DNA from: Enterococcus gallinarum NBRC 100675
GTDB taxonomy: Bacteria > Bacillota > Bacilli > Lactobacillales > Enterococcaceae
Length of the DNA stretch: 54,259 nt
Direction of reading: 5' to 3'
NCBI RefSeq assembly: GCF_001544275.1
Contig: NZ_BCQE01000026.1
Coordinates: 1 to 54,259 of the forward strand
In this document: in pieces, positions 7,481 through 16,671 of the stretch
Layout: each line of letters starts with the position of its first letter
Numbering within the stretch: position 1 is the first letter of the stretch
The notes under the pieces: generated by a model
Told to the model about the DNA's origin: nothing
What the model saw: the letters and a program-made list of their open reading frames with translations, nothing else
The model's database searches: none
Translations under genes and position numbers: made by a program

Positions 7481-9839
7481 TTTGCCAGAAATGGTCCATT
7501 GCTTTGCTAAGCTGCTCTGGTCGAAAGCAGGTTTGGGCGTGTTGCCAATGCAATGGAAACAGTTGCTGGTAAGCCGTTGTATGAAAACGCTGATCCAGCA
7601 ACAGGATCACGCCTTGATCCGTAGAATCACGAATGACACGTCCCGCTGCTTGCAGAACTTTGTTCATTCCAGGCAGCCGATAGGCATAGGCAAAACCAGC
7701 ATGTTTTTTTTCTTCATAATAGTCCCGAATCAGTTCTTGTTCGTGATTGATTTGCGGCAATCCGACACCAACAATCGCCGTTCCGATCAGACGAGTTCCC
7801 TTCAAGTCGATGCCTTCCGAAAAAATTCCGCCCAATACGCAAAATCCTATCAACGAAGTTTTTTCTTCAGCGTCCGCCGTGTCGTATTTGAATTCCGCTA
7901 AAAAATTTTCTCGTTCCGTTTCATTCATAGCTGTATCCTGTACGAGCATCTTAATAGTCGGATACGCGTGATGAAATGCTTCTGCTACTTCGTCCAAATA
8001 CTGGTAAGAAGGAAAGAAAACCATATAATTGCCTGACTTTGCGTGAACCATTCGATAAAGGGCATCTACGATCGCTGGCAGACTGGCTGTCCGTTGCCGG
8101 TAAGTCGTCTGGATGTAATTTGCGATCAGGATTTTTTGATTTGCAGGATCAAATGGACTTGGCAGTCGATAGCGTAATGCTTTTTCTCCGCCTCCCAGCA
8201 CTTCCTGGTAATAATCAAGAGGCGTGAAACTGGCTGAAAACAACAAGCTGGCTTTTCCTTTGTCTAACACTTGCTGTAGAAAAGGAGCCGGTTCAATGCA
8301 AAATTGACGAAGAGTCAGCTCATATCGAGTGACCTCTACTGTTGTTTCATAATGATCGTCATAGAATTCAGCAATTTTCAAAAAGTGATTCACTTCAAAA
8401 TAACTTTGCAGCACCGCTTCCTGAGCCGTATGTTCAGGGTTAGCTGGCAGCCATTCTTTCATAAGCTCAGCTAGCTTTGCTAATTGCTTGTTCATCGTTT
8501 CATGGGGTTCTTTTTGATGATGGTACTCCCAATGATCCGTCTCAGCGATTTTTTCAATCGCAGAGAATTCTTTCTCCACTTTATTCAATGCTCGACGAAG
8601 CTTTTGTTGATCCATTGGCAATTGCTTTCTAAGATCTTTAAACGTGCTGCGACGAATCTCTGCTGAATACATCTCTTTTGAACGATTGACGAGATTATGG
8701 GCTTCATCGATCAAGAAAAAGTAATCTTCTTCTGGTTCCTCAAAAAAGCGTCGGAGATAAACAGTCGGGTCAAACAGATAGTTATAATCACCAATAATGA
8801 CATCACAAAACACACTGACATCCAGCGAAAGTTCGAAGGGACAGACGGTATGCTTTTTTCCATACGTTTCAATCACTTCTCGTGTGATTTGATTTTCATG
8901 ATGAAGCAGATCCCATAGCGCTTCATTGATTCGGTTATAATAGCCATTCGCATATGGGCAATGTTCCGGCGTACAATTCCGTTCATCTAAAAAGCAAATC
9001 TTATCCTTGGCAGTGAGGGTCACACTTTTTGTTTCACTGCCGTTATCCGCCAACTTGATTAAAGCATCTTCAGCTACTTGGCGAGTGATCGTTTTTGCCG
9101 TCAAATAAAACAAACGATCGCCATCCCCTTCTCCTAATACTTTTAGTGCAGGAAAAAGAGTCGATATGGTTTTTCCAGTACCTGTTGGCGCTTCAGCAAA
9201 CAATCGCTTGCCGTTTTTTAACGTCTTATAAGCGGCAGCAGCCAATTCCCGTTGCCCTTTTCGATACGTTTCGAAAGGAAATTTTAACAGTTGTAGTGAA
9301 GTATTTCTAACACGGCGCCAATTTTCCTGAAAAACCAGCCATTTATGATATTCATTGATCAAGTGGGTATAAAATTCAGTAAGTTCTTCCACTGTAAAAT
9401 GGCGACGGACGCGGGTGATCAGCTGCTCCGTCGTCTGGTAATAGGTTAGTTGGACTTCAATTTCCGTCAACTTTTCTTCTTGAAGGTAAATATAAGCATA
9501 AACCATCCCTTGAGCAAAAAATAAATCGATTTGATCCTCAGGAAGATCTTCAAAGTAGGGTTCTGACGTCTTGATCTCATCGATTACCCAACATTGTTTC
9601 TCTTCGTCATAGAATAAGCCGTCTGCACGTCCTTCGATAGTCAACTTATCCTTTTCGATCTCGCTTTCTATTTTGAAGAAGACTTCCTTTTGATAGACAT
9701 CGCCGGCTTCTTTTTGCAATCGTCGATGGATACGAGCGCCTTCTTGAGCAGTATGGTTACTGACTTTGCGGCTATCGATATCGCCACGGCGCAAAATAAA
9801 TTCAACGATTTTTCGGACAGCAATTTTTCCTTTATACAC
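7452..9839 (-). CDS. XPD/DinG-type Fe-S DNA helicase with N-terminal PD-(D/E)XK nuclease-like domain
   Basis: A 795-aa superfamily 2 helicase. Walker A is APTGTGKT (217-224) and the DEAH box is at 378-381. Four cysteines between motifs I and II (282, 289, 294, 333) fit the XPD/DinG iron-sulfur cluster, and motif VI is QAAGRVIRDSTDQG. The first ~100 residues carry a RecB/Cas4-like pattern: H38, D73 in GRADG and E88-x-K90 in IDEIK. This suggests nuclease plus 5'-3' unwinding in DNA repair. It starts at GTG with AAGGTG upstream. Unlike classical Bacillus DinG, the nuclease fold is of the PD-(D/E)XK type rather than a DnaQ exonuclease. Confidence 0.88.
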   Translation of the reverse strand: MYKGKIAVRKIVEFILRRGDIDSRKVSNHTAQEGARIHRRLQKEAGDVYQKEVFFKIESEIEKDKLTIEGRADGLFYDEEKQCWVIDEIKTSEPYFEDLPEDQIDLFFAQGMVYAYIYLQEEKLTEIEVQLTYYQTTEQLITRVRRHFTVEELTEFYTHLINEYHKWLVFQENWRRVRNTSLQLLKFPFETYRKGQRELAAAAYKTLKNGKRLFAEAPTGTGKTISTLFPALKVLGEGDGDRLFYLTAKTITRQVAEDALIKLADNGSETKSVTLTAKDKICFLDERNCTPEHCPYANGYYNRINEALWDLLHHENQITREVIETYGKKHTVCPFELSLDVSVFCDVIIGDYNYLFDPTVYLRRFFEEPEEDYFFLIDEAHNLVNRSKEMYSAEIRRSTFKDLRKQLPMDQQKLRRALNKVEKEFSAIEKIAETDHWEYHHQKEPHETMNKQLAKLAELMKEWLPANPEHTAQEAVLQSYFEVNHFLKIAEFYDDHYETTVEVTRYELTLRQFCIEPAPFLQQVLDKGKASLLFSASFTPLDYYQEVLGGGEKALRYRLPSPFDPANQKILIANYIQTTYRQRTASLPAIVDALYRMVHAKSGNYMVFFPSYQYLDEVAEAFHHAYPTIKMLVQDTAMNETERENFLAEFKYDTADAEEKTSLIGFCVLGGIFSEGIDLKGTRLIGTAIVGVGLPQINHEQELIRDYYEEKKHAGFAYAYRLPGMNKVLQAAGRVIRDSTDQGVILLLDQRFHTTAYQQLFPLHWQHAQTCFRPEQLSKAMDHFWQKQKDSQHRS

Positions 9840-10122
9840 GTGATCACCTTCTCGGAGCTATTATATCGGAAGCTTCACTGATTTTAAAGCGAACAAAAAA
9901 AGCCTGCAGGATTTGCAGTCTTTTTCACATTTTCTTAAAAAATGCCTACAATGGTTACAGCATATCAAAAACAACCTCTCTTCTTGCCTAATGATGTGTT
10001 TTAATTCTTGGCATCATCGCAATCGAAAGTTGTCTCAATCGACTTGTCACTTTCTTGTGGCATCTATTTCTCTTAAACTTCTCATACTGTTCTGATTTTC
10101 AGGCATTTCTCATTAGTATCCG

Positions 10123-10659
10123 TCACTGATCCACTTGAACTTCATAGCGCACATTGTTCTCATCGTAGGCACGATTGGTTGCTTCATCATACTGAAATTT
10201 TAATTCCAACCCATGGGCTCGTAAAAATAAATATTTTCCATCGATGGAAAACGAAGCCCCATGTAAGGTCGTCTCGTAGATTTCAAAGGGATCATCTTTT
10301 AAGCGAAGATTCGCGGAAGCAAAATTTTTTTCAAAGTCTGCTTGGATCGTTTCATTTCTTTTTTTGAGTGCCGAACCACTCAACGTTTCATCACTGCTAC
10401 TTTCTGTCATAGGCAAGTATTGTTTGACGATGGTCAATTCTTCTCCTTGCAGATCATAGACACCTTGGCTTTGCGGAAATTGACTGCTTTCTTCTTGAAT
10501 CAGCATCAAGTCGACATTCTCGGCATTTGTGGAGCTGAGCTTGGTCGCAGTAGCTGTCGTAGGTTCGCTCGTTTTGATTGCTTGATTTTCTTGCCCACAG
10601 CTTGCGAGTAACAAGCTGCAAAAGAATGAGCATAAAACTAGACATACTTTCTTATTCAT
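10123..10659 (-). CDS. Putative lipoprotein
   Basis: A 178-aa secreted protein with a lipobox: MNKKVCLVLCSFFCSLLLASC, so lipidation is expected at Cys21 after LLAS. A Thr/Ser-rich linker follows, then a globular part of about 120 residues with predicted beta strands (GASFSIDGKYLFLRAHGLELKFQYD). It is anchored on the outer face of the membrane. No family is recognised. GGAGGCGGT lies before the ATG. It is a single gene, transcribed away from the MBL hydrolase. Confidence 0.75.
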   Translation of the reverse strand: MNKKVCLVLCSFFCSLLLASCGQENQAIKTSEPTTATATKLSSTNAENVDLMLIQEESSQFPQSQGVYDLQGEELTIVKQYLPMTESSSDETLSGSALKKRNETIQADFEKNFASANLRLKDDPFEIYETTLHGASFSIDGKYLFLRAHGLELKFQYDEATNRAYDENNVRYEVQVDQ

Positions 10660-10981
10660 GTTACCGCCTCCACTATTTCCATAATTAAGGTTTTTTAAAT
10701 TAATTACAGTATAACAGTGTATTTTTTTTACGGAGGTTTCTTAGAAAATTTTTCGGGATAGTTTTTTAAAAACGACCCTATTTTTAATCAAACTGCCGTT
10801 TTTTGCAGATTTTTTTAATCTCATTTTCTCTTTGGTTTCTTCCACCAGCGCAAGAAGAGCCATTTTACGCTCTTTTGCTTTTTCCTAAATAAAGAGCAAA
10901 ACTGTGAATCTTTAAAAAGCTTTTTTTGTTTCCTTGAATACTTTAGGCTATACTAAAAGAAGAAACAGAGGAGGTTAAAAT
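10660..10981. other. Divergent intergenic region, 322 bp
   Basis: It holds the MBL-gene promoter (10926-10954) and imperfect stems around an AAGAGC/GCTCTT pair near 10850-10900. No gene is seen. Confidence 0.4.
10926..10954 (+). promoter_or_regulatory. Promoter of the MBL hydrolase / histidine phosphatase pair
   Basis: TTGTTT (10926-10931), a 17-bp spacer, and TATACT (10949-10954), ending 27 bp before the start codon. Confidence 0.65.
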
Positions 10982-11599
10982 ATGAAAATCATTGGCTTAG
11001 TCACCGGCCCTGTTCAAGAGAATTGTTACTTGGTTTGGCAAGATGGGCATTTATTAATCATTGATCCGGGAGCAGAGGCTGAACGAATCATTGCTGAAAT
11101 CGAAAAAACAGAAGCAAAGCCTAGTGCAATCTTATTGACCCATACTCATTATGACCATATCGGTGCAGTGGATCACTTAAGAGACTATTACAGTATCCCA
11201 GTTTATGTCAGTCCATTAGAACAAGATTGGTTAGGAGATCCTCTAAAAAATCTTTCTGGTCGCCATCCTGACTTAGGCGGTATTACTGCACGTCCTGCAG
11301 AGCATGAATTGGCGTTAAAAGATTATCAAATTGACGGCATCTCTTTTCGCGTTGTGGCAACTCCGGGACATTCCATTGGGAGTGTCAGCTTTATTTTTGA
11401 TGATTTTGTCGTTTCAGGAGATGCCCTTTTTAAAGGCAGTATTGGACGTACGGATCTACCAACTGGTAATTTGGAACAATTATTAACGAGTATCCAATCT
11501 GAGTTGTTTATTCTGCCCAACCAATTAACTGTTTATCCAGGGCATGGTGAGCCAACGACGATTGAAAACGAAAAACGGACAAATCCATTTTTTAGATAA
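10982..11599 (+). CDS. MBL-fold metallo-hydrolase (glyoxalase II-like)
   Basis: A 205-aa metallo-beta-lactamase-fold enzyme. The zinc motif THTHYDHIGA (54-63) is followed by ATPGHSIGSVSF, SGDALF and YPGHGEPTTI, which supply the remaining metal ligands. This is the YqgX-like hydroxyacylglutathione hydrolase subgroup common in Firmicutes, whose natural thioester substrate is not settled. GAGGAGG lies 6 nt before the ATG. The histidine phosphatase gene follows after 20 bp, so the two are probably one transcript. Confidence 0.88.
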   Translation: MKIIGLVTGPVQENCYLVWQDGHLLIIDPGAEAERIIAEIEKTEAKPSAILLTHTHYDHIGAVDHLRDYYSIPVYVSPLEQDWLGDPLKNLSGRHPDLGGITARPAEHELALKDYQIDGISFRVVATPGHSIGSVSFIFDDFVVSGDALFKGSIGRTDLPTGNLEQLLTSIQSELFILPNQLTVYPGHGEPTTIENEKRTNPFFR

Positions 11600-11619
11600 A
11601 TGTAAAAGGAGGAAACGAT

Positions 11620-12324
11620 ATGGCAAGAACAGAATTATATGTCGTGCGACACGGTAAGACAATGTTCAATACATTACAGCGCGTTCAGGGATGGTGTGAT
11701 ACTCCATTGACCCGCACAGGTGAACAAGGAATCCATTATCTTGGGCTTGGTCTCCGGGAGATCGATTTTGTGGAAGCAGTATCCAGTGATAGTGGTCGTG
11801 CTATCGAAACCATGCGCTTGATCTTGGGCGAGCATTTACGTGGGCCTCAGATTCCTTATCATATTGATAAACGAATCAGAGAATGGTGTTTTGGGTCTTT
11901 AGAAGGGGCTTATGATGCAGAAATGTGGGGCGTCATTCCTCGTGTGTTGGATTTCCCTGATTATGACAATATGATTGCTAGCCATGTCAGCTTTGAGGCT
12001 GTTGCCAATGCGATTCATCGTGCGGACACAGCGAATTGGGCCGAATCCTTCGATGAATTGACTGAACGGGTCAAAACCGGCTTTGAAGACATCGCGTATC
12101 GGGTTGAGAAAAAAGGCGGCGGCAATGCGTTAGTTGTGTCCCATGGTCTAACGATCGCCTTCTTGCTGCATTTGATCAATAACGAAAACAACGTGCGTAT
12201 GGACATCGATAATGGTTCGGTTACCCGACTGATTTATGAAAATGGTGAATTCACAATTGCGGAAGTGGGCAACACTGAATATATCAAGAAAGGACTTGCC
12301 CTTTCACAAGATCTCCTCGCTTGA
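11620..12324 (+). CDS. Histidine phosphatase family protein (phosphoglycerate-mutase-like)
   Basis: A 234-aa branch-2-type phosphatase. The catalytic motif is VVRHGKT near residue 8-14, with Arg in SSDSGRAIET and the second His in VVSHGLT (about 175). The long insert and the REWCFGSLEGAYDAEMW segment match cytosolic phosphatases rather than glycolytic mutase. The substrate is unknown. AAAGGAGG precedes the ATG. It is the distal gene of the MBL operon and is followed by a terminator. Confidence 0.85.
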   Translation: MARTELYVVRHGKTMFNTLQRVQGWCDTPLTRTGEQGIHYLGLGLREIDFVEAVSSDSGRAIETMRLILGEHLRGPQIPYHIDKRIREWCFGSLEGAYDAEMWGVIPRVLDFPDYDNMIASHVSFEAVANAIHRADTANWAESFDELTERVKTGFEDIAYRVEKKGGGNALVVSHGLTIAFLLHLINNENNVRMDIDNGSVTRLIYENGEFTIAEVGNTEYIKKGLALSQDLLA

Positions 12325-12352
12325 TTTTCTTGCAATAATGAATCAACAAAAG

Positions 12353-12425
12353 TTAGAGTAGTTTTTTGCTGAAAAGATCCTCGGCTTGACGATTTTTTCA
12401 GCAAGAAAAACTGCTCTTTTTTAGG
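12353..12425 (+). terminator. Long-stem terminator
   Basis: AGAGTAGTTTTTTGCTGAAAA pairs imperfectly with TTTTTTCAGCAAGAAAAACTGCTCT, followed by TTTTTT. It closes the MBL/phosphatase operon. Confidence 0.75.
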
Positions 12426-12431
12426 AAGTGT

Positions 12432-12460
12432 TTGGTATTTTTTCCTAGAACAGGTATACT
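12432..12460 (+). promoter_or_regulatory. uppP promoter
   Basis: TTGGTA (12432-12437), 17 bp, TATACT (12455-12460), 38 bp before the chosen uppP start. Confidence 0.6.
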
Positions 12461-12498
12461 ATGTAATGTATTTCACCATACAAGAAAGGACTGAACAA

Positions 12499-13332
12499 AT
12501 GTTTTTTGCGAATTTTATTAAAGCCATCCTTTTCGGGATCATTGAAGGCATTACCGAATGGCTTCCCATCAGTAGTACCGGTCACTTGATCCTTGCTGAT
12601 GAATTTATTGGGTTGAAAGTAAGCCCGGAATTTATGGCGATGTTCAACGTCGTGATCCAGTTAGGAGCGATTCTGGCGGTTGTTTACCTCTATTTCCATA
12701 AATTAAACCCTTTTTCACCCACCAAAAATGCATTGGAAAAGAGAGACACTTGGACACTCTGGTCGAAAGTGATCATTGCTGTCTTACCATCTGTCATCAT
12801 TGGTTTGCCACTGGACGATTGGTTAGACGCTCACTTCTATAATTTCCTCTCTGTTTCGATCGTTCTGATCATCTACGGGATCGGCTTCATCGTCGTTGAG
12901 AAAAGAAACAAAAACAAAGAACCAAAATGTACCGATTTGAACAAGTTCACTTATAAAGCAGCACTAATTGTCGGGATGTTTCAAGTATTAGCATTGATTC
13001 CCGGAACATCACGCTCTGGCGCTACGATTCTTGGAGGAATCATGATTGGTGCCTCCCGCTTTGTCGCAACAGAATTTTCATTCTTCTTAGGTATCCCTAC
13101 CATGTTCGGTGCAAGTGCCTTAAAAATATTTAAATTTCTGAAAGATGGAAATGCTTTTGACTTGCAAGGAACAGTTATCTTATTAACTGGAACGATCGTT
13201 TCCTTTATCGTTTCCGTGTTAGCCATCCGCTTCTTGATGAATTATATCAAACGAAACGATTTCACTTTCTTTGGTTGGTATCGTATCGTACTTGGTGCGG
13301 TTTTGATCGTTTACTGGTTAGTATCTTTATAA
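12499..13332 (+). CDS. uppP: Undecaprenyl-diphosphatase
   Basis: Dephosphorylates undecaprenyl pyrophosphate to recycle the lipid carrier for peptidoglycan and contributes to bacitracin tolerance. It is a 277-aa polytopic membrane protein. The two family signatures are present: [17 protein letters not shown] near the N-terminus and [13 protein letters not shown] in the middle. The start at 12499 is chosen because AAAGGA sits 8 nt before it; an ATG eleven codons upstream lacks a ribosome site. It has its own promoter and a strong terminator, so it is monocistronic. Confidence 0.95.
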   Translation: MFFANFIKAILFGIIEGITEWLPISSTGHLILADEFIGLKVSPEFMAMFNVVIQLGAILAVVYLYFHKLNPFSPTKNALEKRDTWTLWSKVIIAVLPSVIIGLPLDDWLDAHFYNFLSVSIVLIIYGIGFIVVEKRNKNKEPKCTDLNKFTYKAALIVGMFQVLALIPGTSRSGATILGGIMIGASRFVATEFSFFLGIPTMFGASALKIFKFLKDGNAFDLQGTVILLTGTIVSFIVSVLAIRFLMNYIKRNDFTFFGWYRIVLGAVLIVYWLVSL

Positions 13333-13336
13333 TAAA

Positions 13337-13376
13337 AACACTGCGATGTCCTTTTGGACATCGCAGTGTTTTTAGC
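13337..13376. terminator. Bidirectional terminator between uppP and the Pit cluster
   Basis: A perfect 17-bp stem AAAACACTGCGATGTCC with a TTTT loop and T-runs on both strands. It serves uppP (+) and the convergent DUF47 gene (-). Confidence 0.9.
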
Positions 13377-13380
13377 TAAA

Positions 13381-14004
13381 TTACGTATTTTTGATGACCA
13401 TGCCGTCAATAATATCGACAGCACCTTCTGTGTCGTTGATGATTGTTTCAAAGCGGTCATAAATATCTTTCCATTTAATGATTTCTAAGACATCTTTTTC
13501 ATCGGTGAAAAGGGCCTTTTTCAATTTAGAGTACAAAAGGTCCGCTTCAGACTCGATACGATTGACATCATTGATCATTTGACGTAGCGTCTTTGAATTT
13601 TTGAACTTAGGAAACTCTTTTAATGCCGTCTGCACACCTTGTGTGGCCTGTTCGATCATGACAGCGAAATCAGCTGTTTCCGGACGTAATGACTTGATCA
13701 CAAGATTTTCAAATAAATAAGTCAATCCCATGATGCCATCTAAAATATCGTCCAAGCGTTCAGAAATGATCAAAATATCTTCACGATCGATCGGTGTGAT
13801 AAAAGAATCATATAATTCATTGGTCAATTCTGCGATCACTTGATCGCCTTCTTTTTCTAATGCGTGAATTTCTGCTGCTGCTTCAGTTAACGCTGCTTCT
13901 GAATAATCATTTATCAGAACTGAGAAACGTTTTGCCGCTAAATGACCATTGGTTGCCAGCTGCTCCATCGCTGCAAAATAATCAAAACTTTTTTTTCGTG
14001 CCAT
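13381..14004 (-). CDS. DUF47 / PhoU-like phosphate transport accessory protein
   Basis: A 207-aa all-helical protein of the PhoU-related DUF47 family. Conserved segments include EKEGDQV (about 51-57), TPIDREDI (70-77) and NRIESEADLLYSKL near 150. Family members are encoded beside Pit phosphate transporters and are thought to regulate them. Here the gene lies 12 bp downstream of the Pit gene on the same strand, as expected. The regulatory role is inferred from this pairing. Confidence 0.9.
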   Translation of the reverse strand: MARKKSFDYFAAMEQLATNGHLAAKRFSVLINDYSEAALTEAAAEIHALEKEGDQVIAELTNELYDSFITPIDREDILIISERLDDILDGIMGLTYLFENLVIKSLRPETADFAVMIEQATQGVQTALKEFPKFKNSKTLRQMINDVNRIESEADLLYSKLKKALFTDEKDVLEIIKWKDIYDRFETIINDTEGAVDIIDGMVIKNT

Positions 14005-14016
14005 TCTTCTCTCTCC

Positions 14017-15045
14017 TTACAAAATCACAAGTAATACTTTTACCATTACATAGGCAATCAAGCCACAGCCTGGGAAAGTCAAGATCCAAGCATAAATCAT
14101 TTCTTTCACGATGCGCCAGTCAACGCTGGAAAAGCGACGTGATGCGCCAACACCCATGATGGCAGTTGTTTTTGTATGTGTCGTCGAAACGGGAATCCCA
14201 AACACGGAAGATAAGAACAAGCAGATTGCCGCTGTTAAGTCAGCCGAAAAACCTTGATATTTATCCAGTTTGACCATGTCCATGCCGACAGATTTAATGA
14301 TTTTCATCCCACCGACAGAGGTTCCGATTCCCATAGTAAGAGAACATAACGCCATTACCCACAAAGGGATCGTAAAGCCGTTGCCGCTTTTTTCTACAAG
14401 GTTATTGTAGTAAAGACCTAGCATAAAGACCCCCATAAACTTTTGACCGTCTTGTGCGCCATGCAAAAAAGCGTTTGCTCCAGCTGCGACCGCTTGCCCG
14501 ATCGTAAAAACTTTATTTGCTTTACGACGAGAAGTTCCCCGGAAGAGCCAAACGATCAATTTGGTGATGATAAACCCACCAATGAACCCCATCAATGTTG
14601 AGACCACCAGCCCTATCAGTACTTTGACCCATTCTTGTCCGTTTACTGCATGTAATCCGCCCAGTGCCATTGCTGCTCCTGTAAGTCCAGCAATCAATGC
14701 ATGGGATTCACTAGTTGGAATACCGAAGTACCAAGCCGCAACCGTCCAGACGACGATTGAAAAAAGTGCAGCAGCTAAAGCAATTTGTGCAACATGTGCA
14801 ACATGAAAGCCGCCAGCAGTATCAAAGCTGACAATGTTACTGATGGTTTCAGCAACTTGCGCATTGAAATACGTCATCACTAAGACCCCAAGGAAATTCA
14901 TCACTACCGCCATTCCAATAGCGACATTTGGACGTAGGACCCTCGTAGAGACTGCGGTGGCAATTGCATTTGGAGCATCCGTCCACCCATTGACGAAAAT
15001 AACGCCTAACGAGAGCACGATGGTTATAACTAAAGCCATATTCAC
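14017..15045 (-). CDS. Inorganic phosphate transporter, Pit family
   Basis: A low-affinity phosphate (metal-phosphate) symporter of about 342 aa with around ten membrane segments. The duplicated Pit signatures are visible: NGWTDAPNAIATAVSTR near the N-terminus and GANAFLHGAQDGQKFMG in the second half, with PTSESHALI and PVSTTHTKT loops. GTG at 15045 is the preferred start because GAGGTG sits 7 nt before it; an upstream ATG overlaps that ribosome site. It is co-transcribed with the DUF47 gene. Confidence 0.93.
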   Translation of the reverse strand: MNMALVITIVLSLGVIFVNGWTDAPNAIATAVSTRVLRPNVAIGMAVVMNFLGVLVMTYFNAQVAETISNIVSFDTAGGFHVAHVAQIALAAALFSIVVWTVAAWYFGIPTSESHALIAGLTGAAMALGGLHAVNGQEWVKVLIGLVVSTLMGFIGGFIITKLIVWLFRGTSRRKANKVFTIGQAVAAGANAFLHGAQDGQKFMGVFMLGLYYNNLVEKSGNGFTIPLWVMALCSLTMGIGTSVGGMKIIKSVGMDMVKLDKYQGFSADLTAAICLFLSSVFGIPVSTTHTKTTAIMGVGASRRFSSVDWRIVKEMIYAWILTFPGCGLIAYVMVKVLLVIL

Positions 15046-15227
15046 ATTTATACACCTCATTTAAAAATTCCGAAGTAATCATAGCATAGAAAGTGAACAA
15101 AGTGTAAACTTTTTGTAAGTATTCATTAAAAAATATGTAAAGGATTAAAATAATAATATAGAACAAGAAAAAATAGCTGGCAAAAGCACCTTTTTTTGTG
15201 TTAAGTAAAATTTCTTTACAACTTTTA

Positions 15228-15256
15228 TTGCAAATGAAACTTGCATTAGGTATAAT
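15228..15256 (+). promoter_or_regulatory. rpsT promoter
   Basis: TTGCAA (15228-15233), 17 bp, consensus TATAAT (15251-15256). Confidence 0.8.
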
Positions 15257-15269
15257 GACTAGTGTTGAT

Positions 15270-15290
15270 TTATACGTTTCAAACGTATAA
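15270..15290 (+). promoter_or_regulatory. Hairpin at the 5' end of the rpsT leader
   Basis: A 10-bp inverted repeat with one central base (TTATACGTTT/AAACGTATAA) starts within a few bases of the expected transcript start. It could stabilise the mRNA or take part in feedback control by S20. Confidence 0.45.
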
Positions 15291-15315
15291 GAACTTATTT
15301 TTGGAGGTGAAATAC

Positions 15316-15570
15316 ATGCCAAACATTGAATCTGCAATCAAACGTGTTCGCACAAGCGAAGCGGCTAATGCTAAGAATTCATCTCAAGTAAGCACAATGC
15401 GCACAGCAATCAAAAAATTTGATCTAGCTGTTGAAGCTGGTGCTGATAACGTAGATGCGTTATATAAAGATGCTGTTAAAGCAATCGATATGGCTGAGAC
15501 TAAAGGATTGATCCACAAGAACAAAGCTAGTCGTGACAAATCTCGTTTAAGTAAAAAAATTGCGAAATAA
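15316..15570 (+). CDS. rpsT: 30S ribosomal protein S20
   Basis: An 84-aa basic helical protein that binds 16S rRNA early in 30S assembly. It begins [21 protein letters not shown] and contains the family core [10 protein letters not shown], with [18 protein letters not shown] at the C-terminus. The ATG at 15316 has GGAGGTG before it. It is divergent from the Pit operon and convergent with holA, as in many Firmicutes where rpsT neighbours holA and comEC. Confidence 0.98.
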   Translation: MPNIESAIKRVRTSEAANAKNSSQVSTMRTAIKKFDLAVEAGADNVDALYKDAVKAIDMAETKGLIHKNKASRDKSRLSKKIAK

Positions 15571-15577
15571 GCAAATT

Positions 15578-15616
15578 AAAGCCGAAGCAATCAAATGATT
15601 GCTTCGGCTTTCTTTT
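15578..15616. terminator. Terminator between rpsT and holA
   Basis: A perfect stem AAAGCCGAAGCAATCA/TGATTGCTTCGGCTTT followed by TCTTTT on the plus strand; its distal edge reaches the holA stop codon. Confidence 0.9.
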
Positions 15617-16640
15617 ACCCTTGTCTTTTACCATGCTTTAAAACGAACAATTGAAACAGAAATTCTTTATCGATTTGACCACTTTTCACCAAATAATCAT
15701 TCTCAATCAATTCATGATAAAGGGCTGCTAATTGCTTTTCATTGAACTTTCTTGCCTGCTGCATCGCTAACTTGACCCGATAGGGATGGATTTTTAGTGT
15801 CTCAGCAATATTTGCCTGTTGATAGCCCACCTTCATCAGAATCGACGCTTGTAAAAGCAAGCGTACTTGTCCAATCAAAATTGCATTGATTTTAATGGTC
15901 TCTTCCCCTTGTAACAACAAGTCATCATACAACCGCCAGGCATCCGCTACTTTTCCTTGTAACACATCATTAGTCAATTCAAAAACATTGTGTTCTAAGG
16001 TTTTAGGAATCAATTGCTGAACGATTTCTTTTGTGATCTTCGCATCTTTTCCTGCATACAAGCGTAATTTTTGCAGCTCCTGCATCGCTTTTGATAAATG
16101 GAGATCAGTCAACCGCAGGAACAGTTCAAAAGCTTCTCTAGTCATTTCAATACCATCGTTTGTCAATGTCTGTTGCAAGTACCGACGAACATCCGCTTCT
16201 TTCATTGGTGCCACATCGATGATGATCCCTGCTTTTTTCAACTGCTTCGTGATTTTCTTTCGTTCATCCAGCTTATCATATTCGGCAAAAATCACCAAAA
16301 CAGCCGTGTCCATTGGATTTTTTAAATACAGCAAAAAATCATCAAGGTCATGTTCTGGAACATTGGCTTTTTTTTCTGCTGTTAGAAAAAAAGGCCGCTC
16401 CACAAAGATCAATCGCTGATCACCGAAAAACGGCAACGATTGCGCTTCTTGAATCACCAAATCCAAAGGCTCTCTTTCCATATCAAAAGAAGCAAAATTC
16501 AAGTCATCTTTTGAAACTTCAAAACGCGTCAAAAATGCTTGACGTACTTGTTCTTGTAAAAATTTTTCTGTGCCTGTCACTAAATAGATAGGTTGCAGAG
16601 ATTTCGTCCGAATCTCTTGCAACGCTTTTTGCAGTTCCAT
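15615..16640 (-). CDS. holA: DNA polymerase III subunit delta
   Basis: The clamp-loader delta subunit, which opens the beta sliding clamp. About 341 aa with the fold order of HolA: an N-terminal nucleotide-binding-like domain (PIYLVTGTEKFLQEQVR, then DLNFASFDMEREPLDLVIQEAQSLPFFGDQRLI) and a helical C-terminal domain. The start at 16640 has GGGGGAA before it; an ATG eight codons earlier is less well placed. It follows comEC by 31 bp, the usual Firmicute order comEC-holA. Confidence 0.92.
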   Translation of the reverse strand: MELQKALQEIRTKSLQPIYLVTGTEKFLQEQVRQAFLTRFEVSKDDLNFASFDMEREPLDLVIQEAQSLPFFGDQRLIFVERPFFLTAEKKANVPEHDLDDFLLYLKNPMDTAVLVIFAEYDKLDERKKITKQLKKAGIIIDVAPMKEADVRRYLQQTLTNDGIEMTREAFELFLRLTDLHLSKAMQELQKLRLYAGKDAKITKEIVQQLIPKTLEHNVFELTNDVLQGKVADAWRLYDDLLLQGEETIKINAILIGQVRLLLQASILMKVGYQQANIAETLKIHPYRVKLAMQQARKFNEKQLAALYHELIENDYLVKSGQIDKEFLFQLFVLKHGKRQG

Positions 16641-16671
16641 AGATTCCCCCGCTTTCTTTTCCATCCTATCA

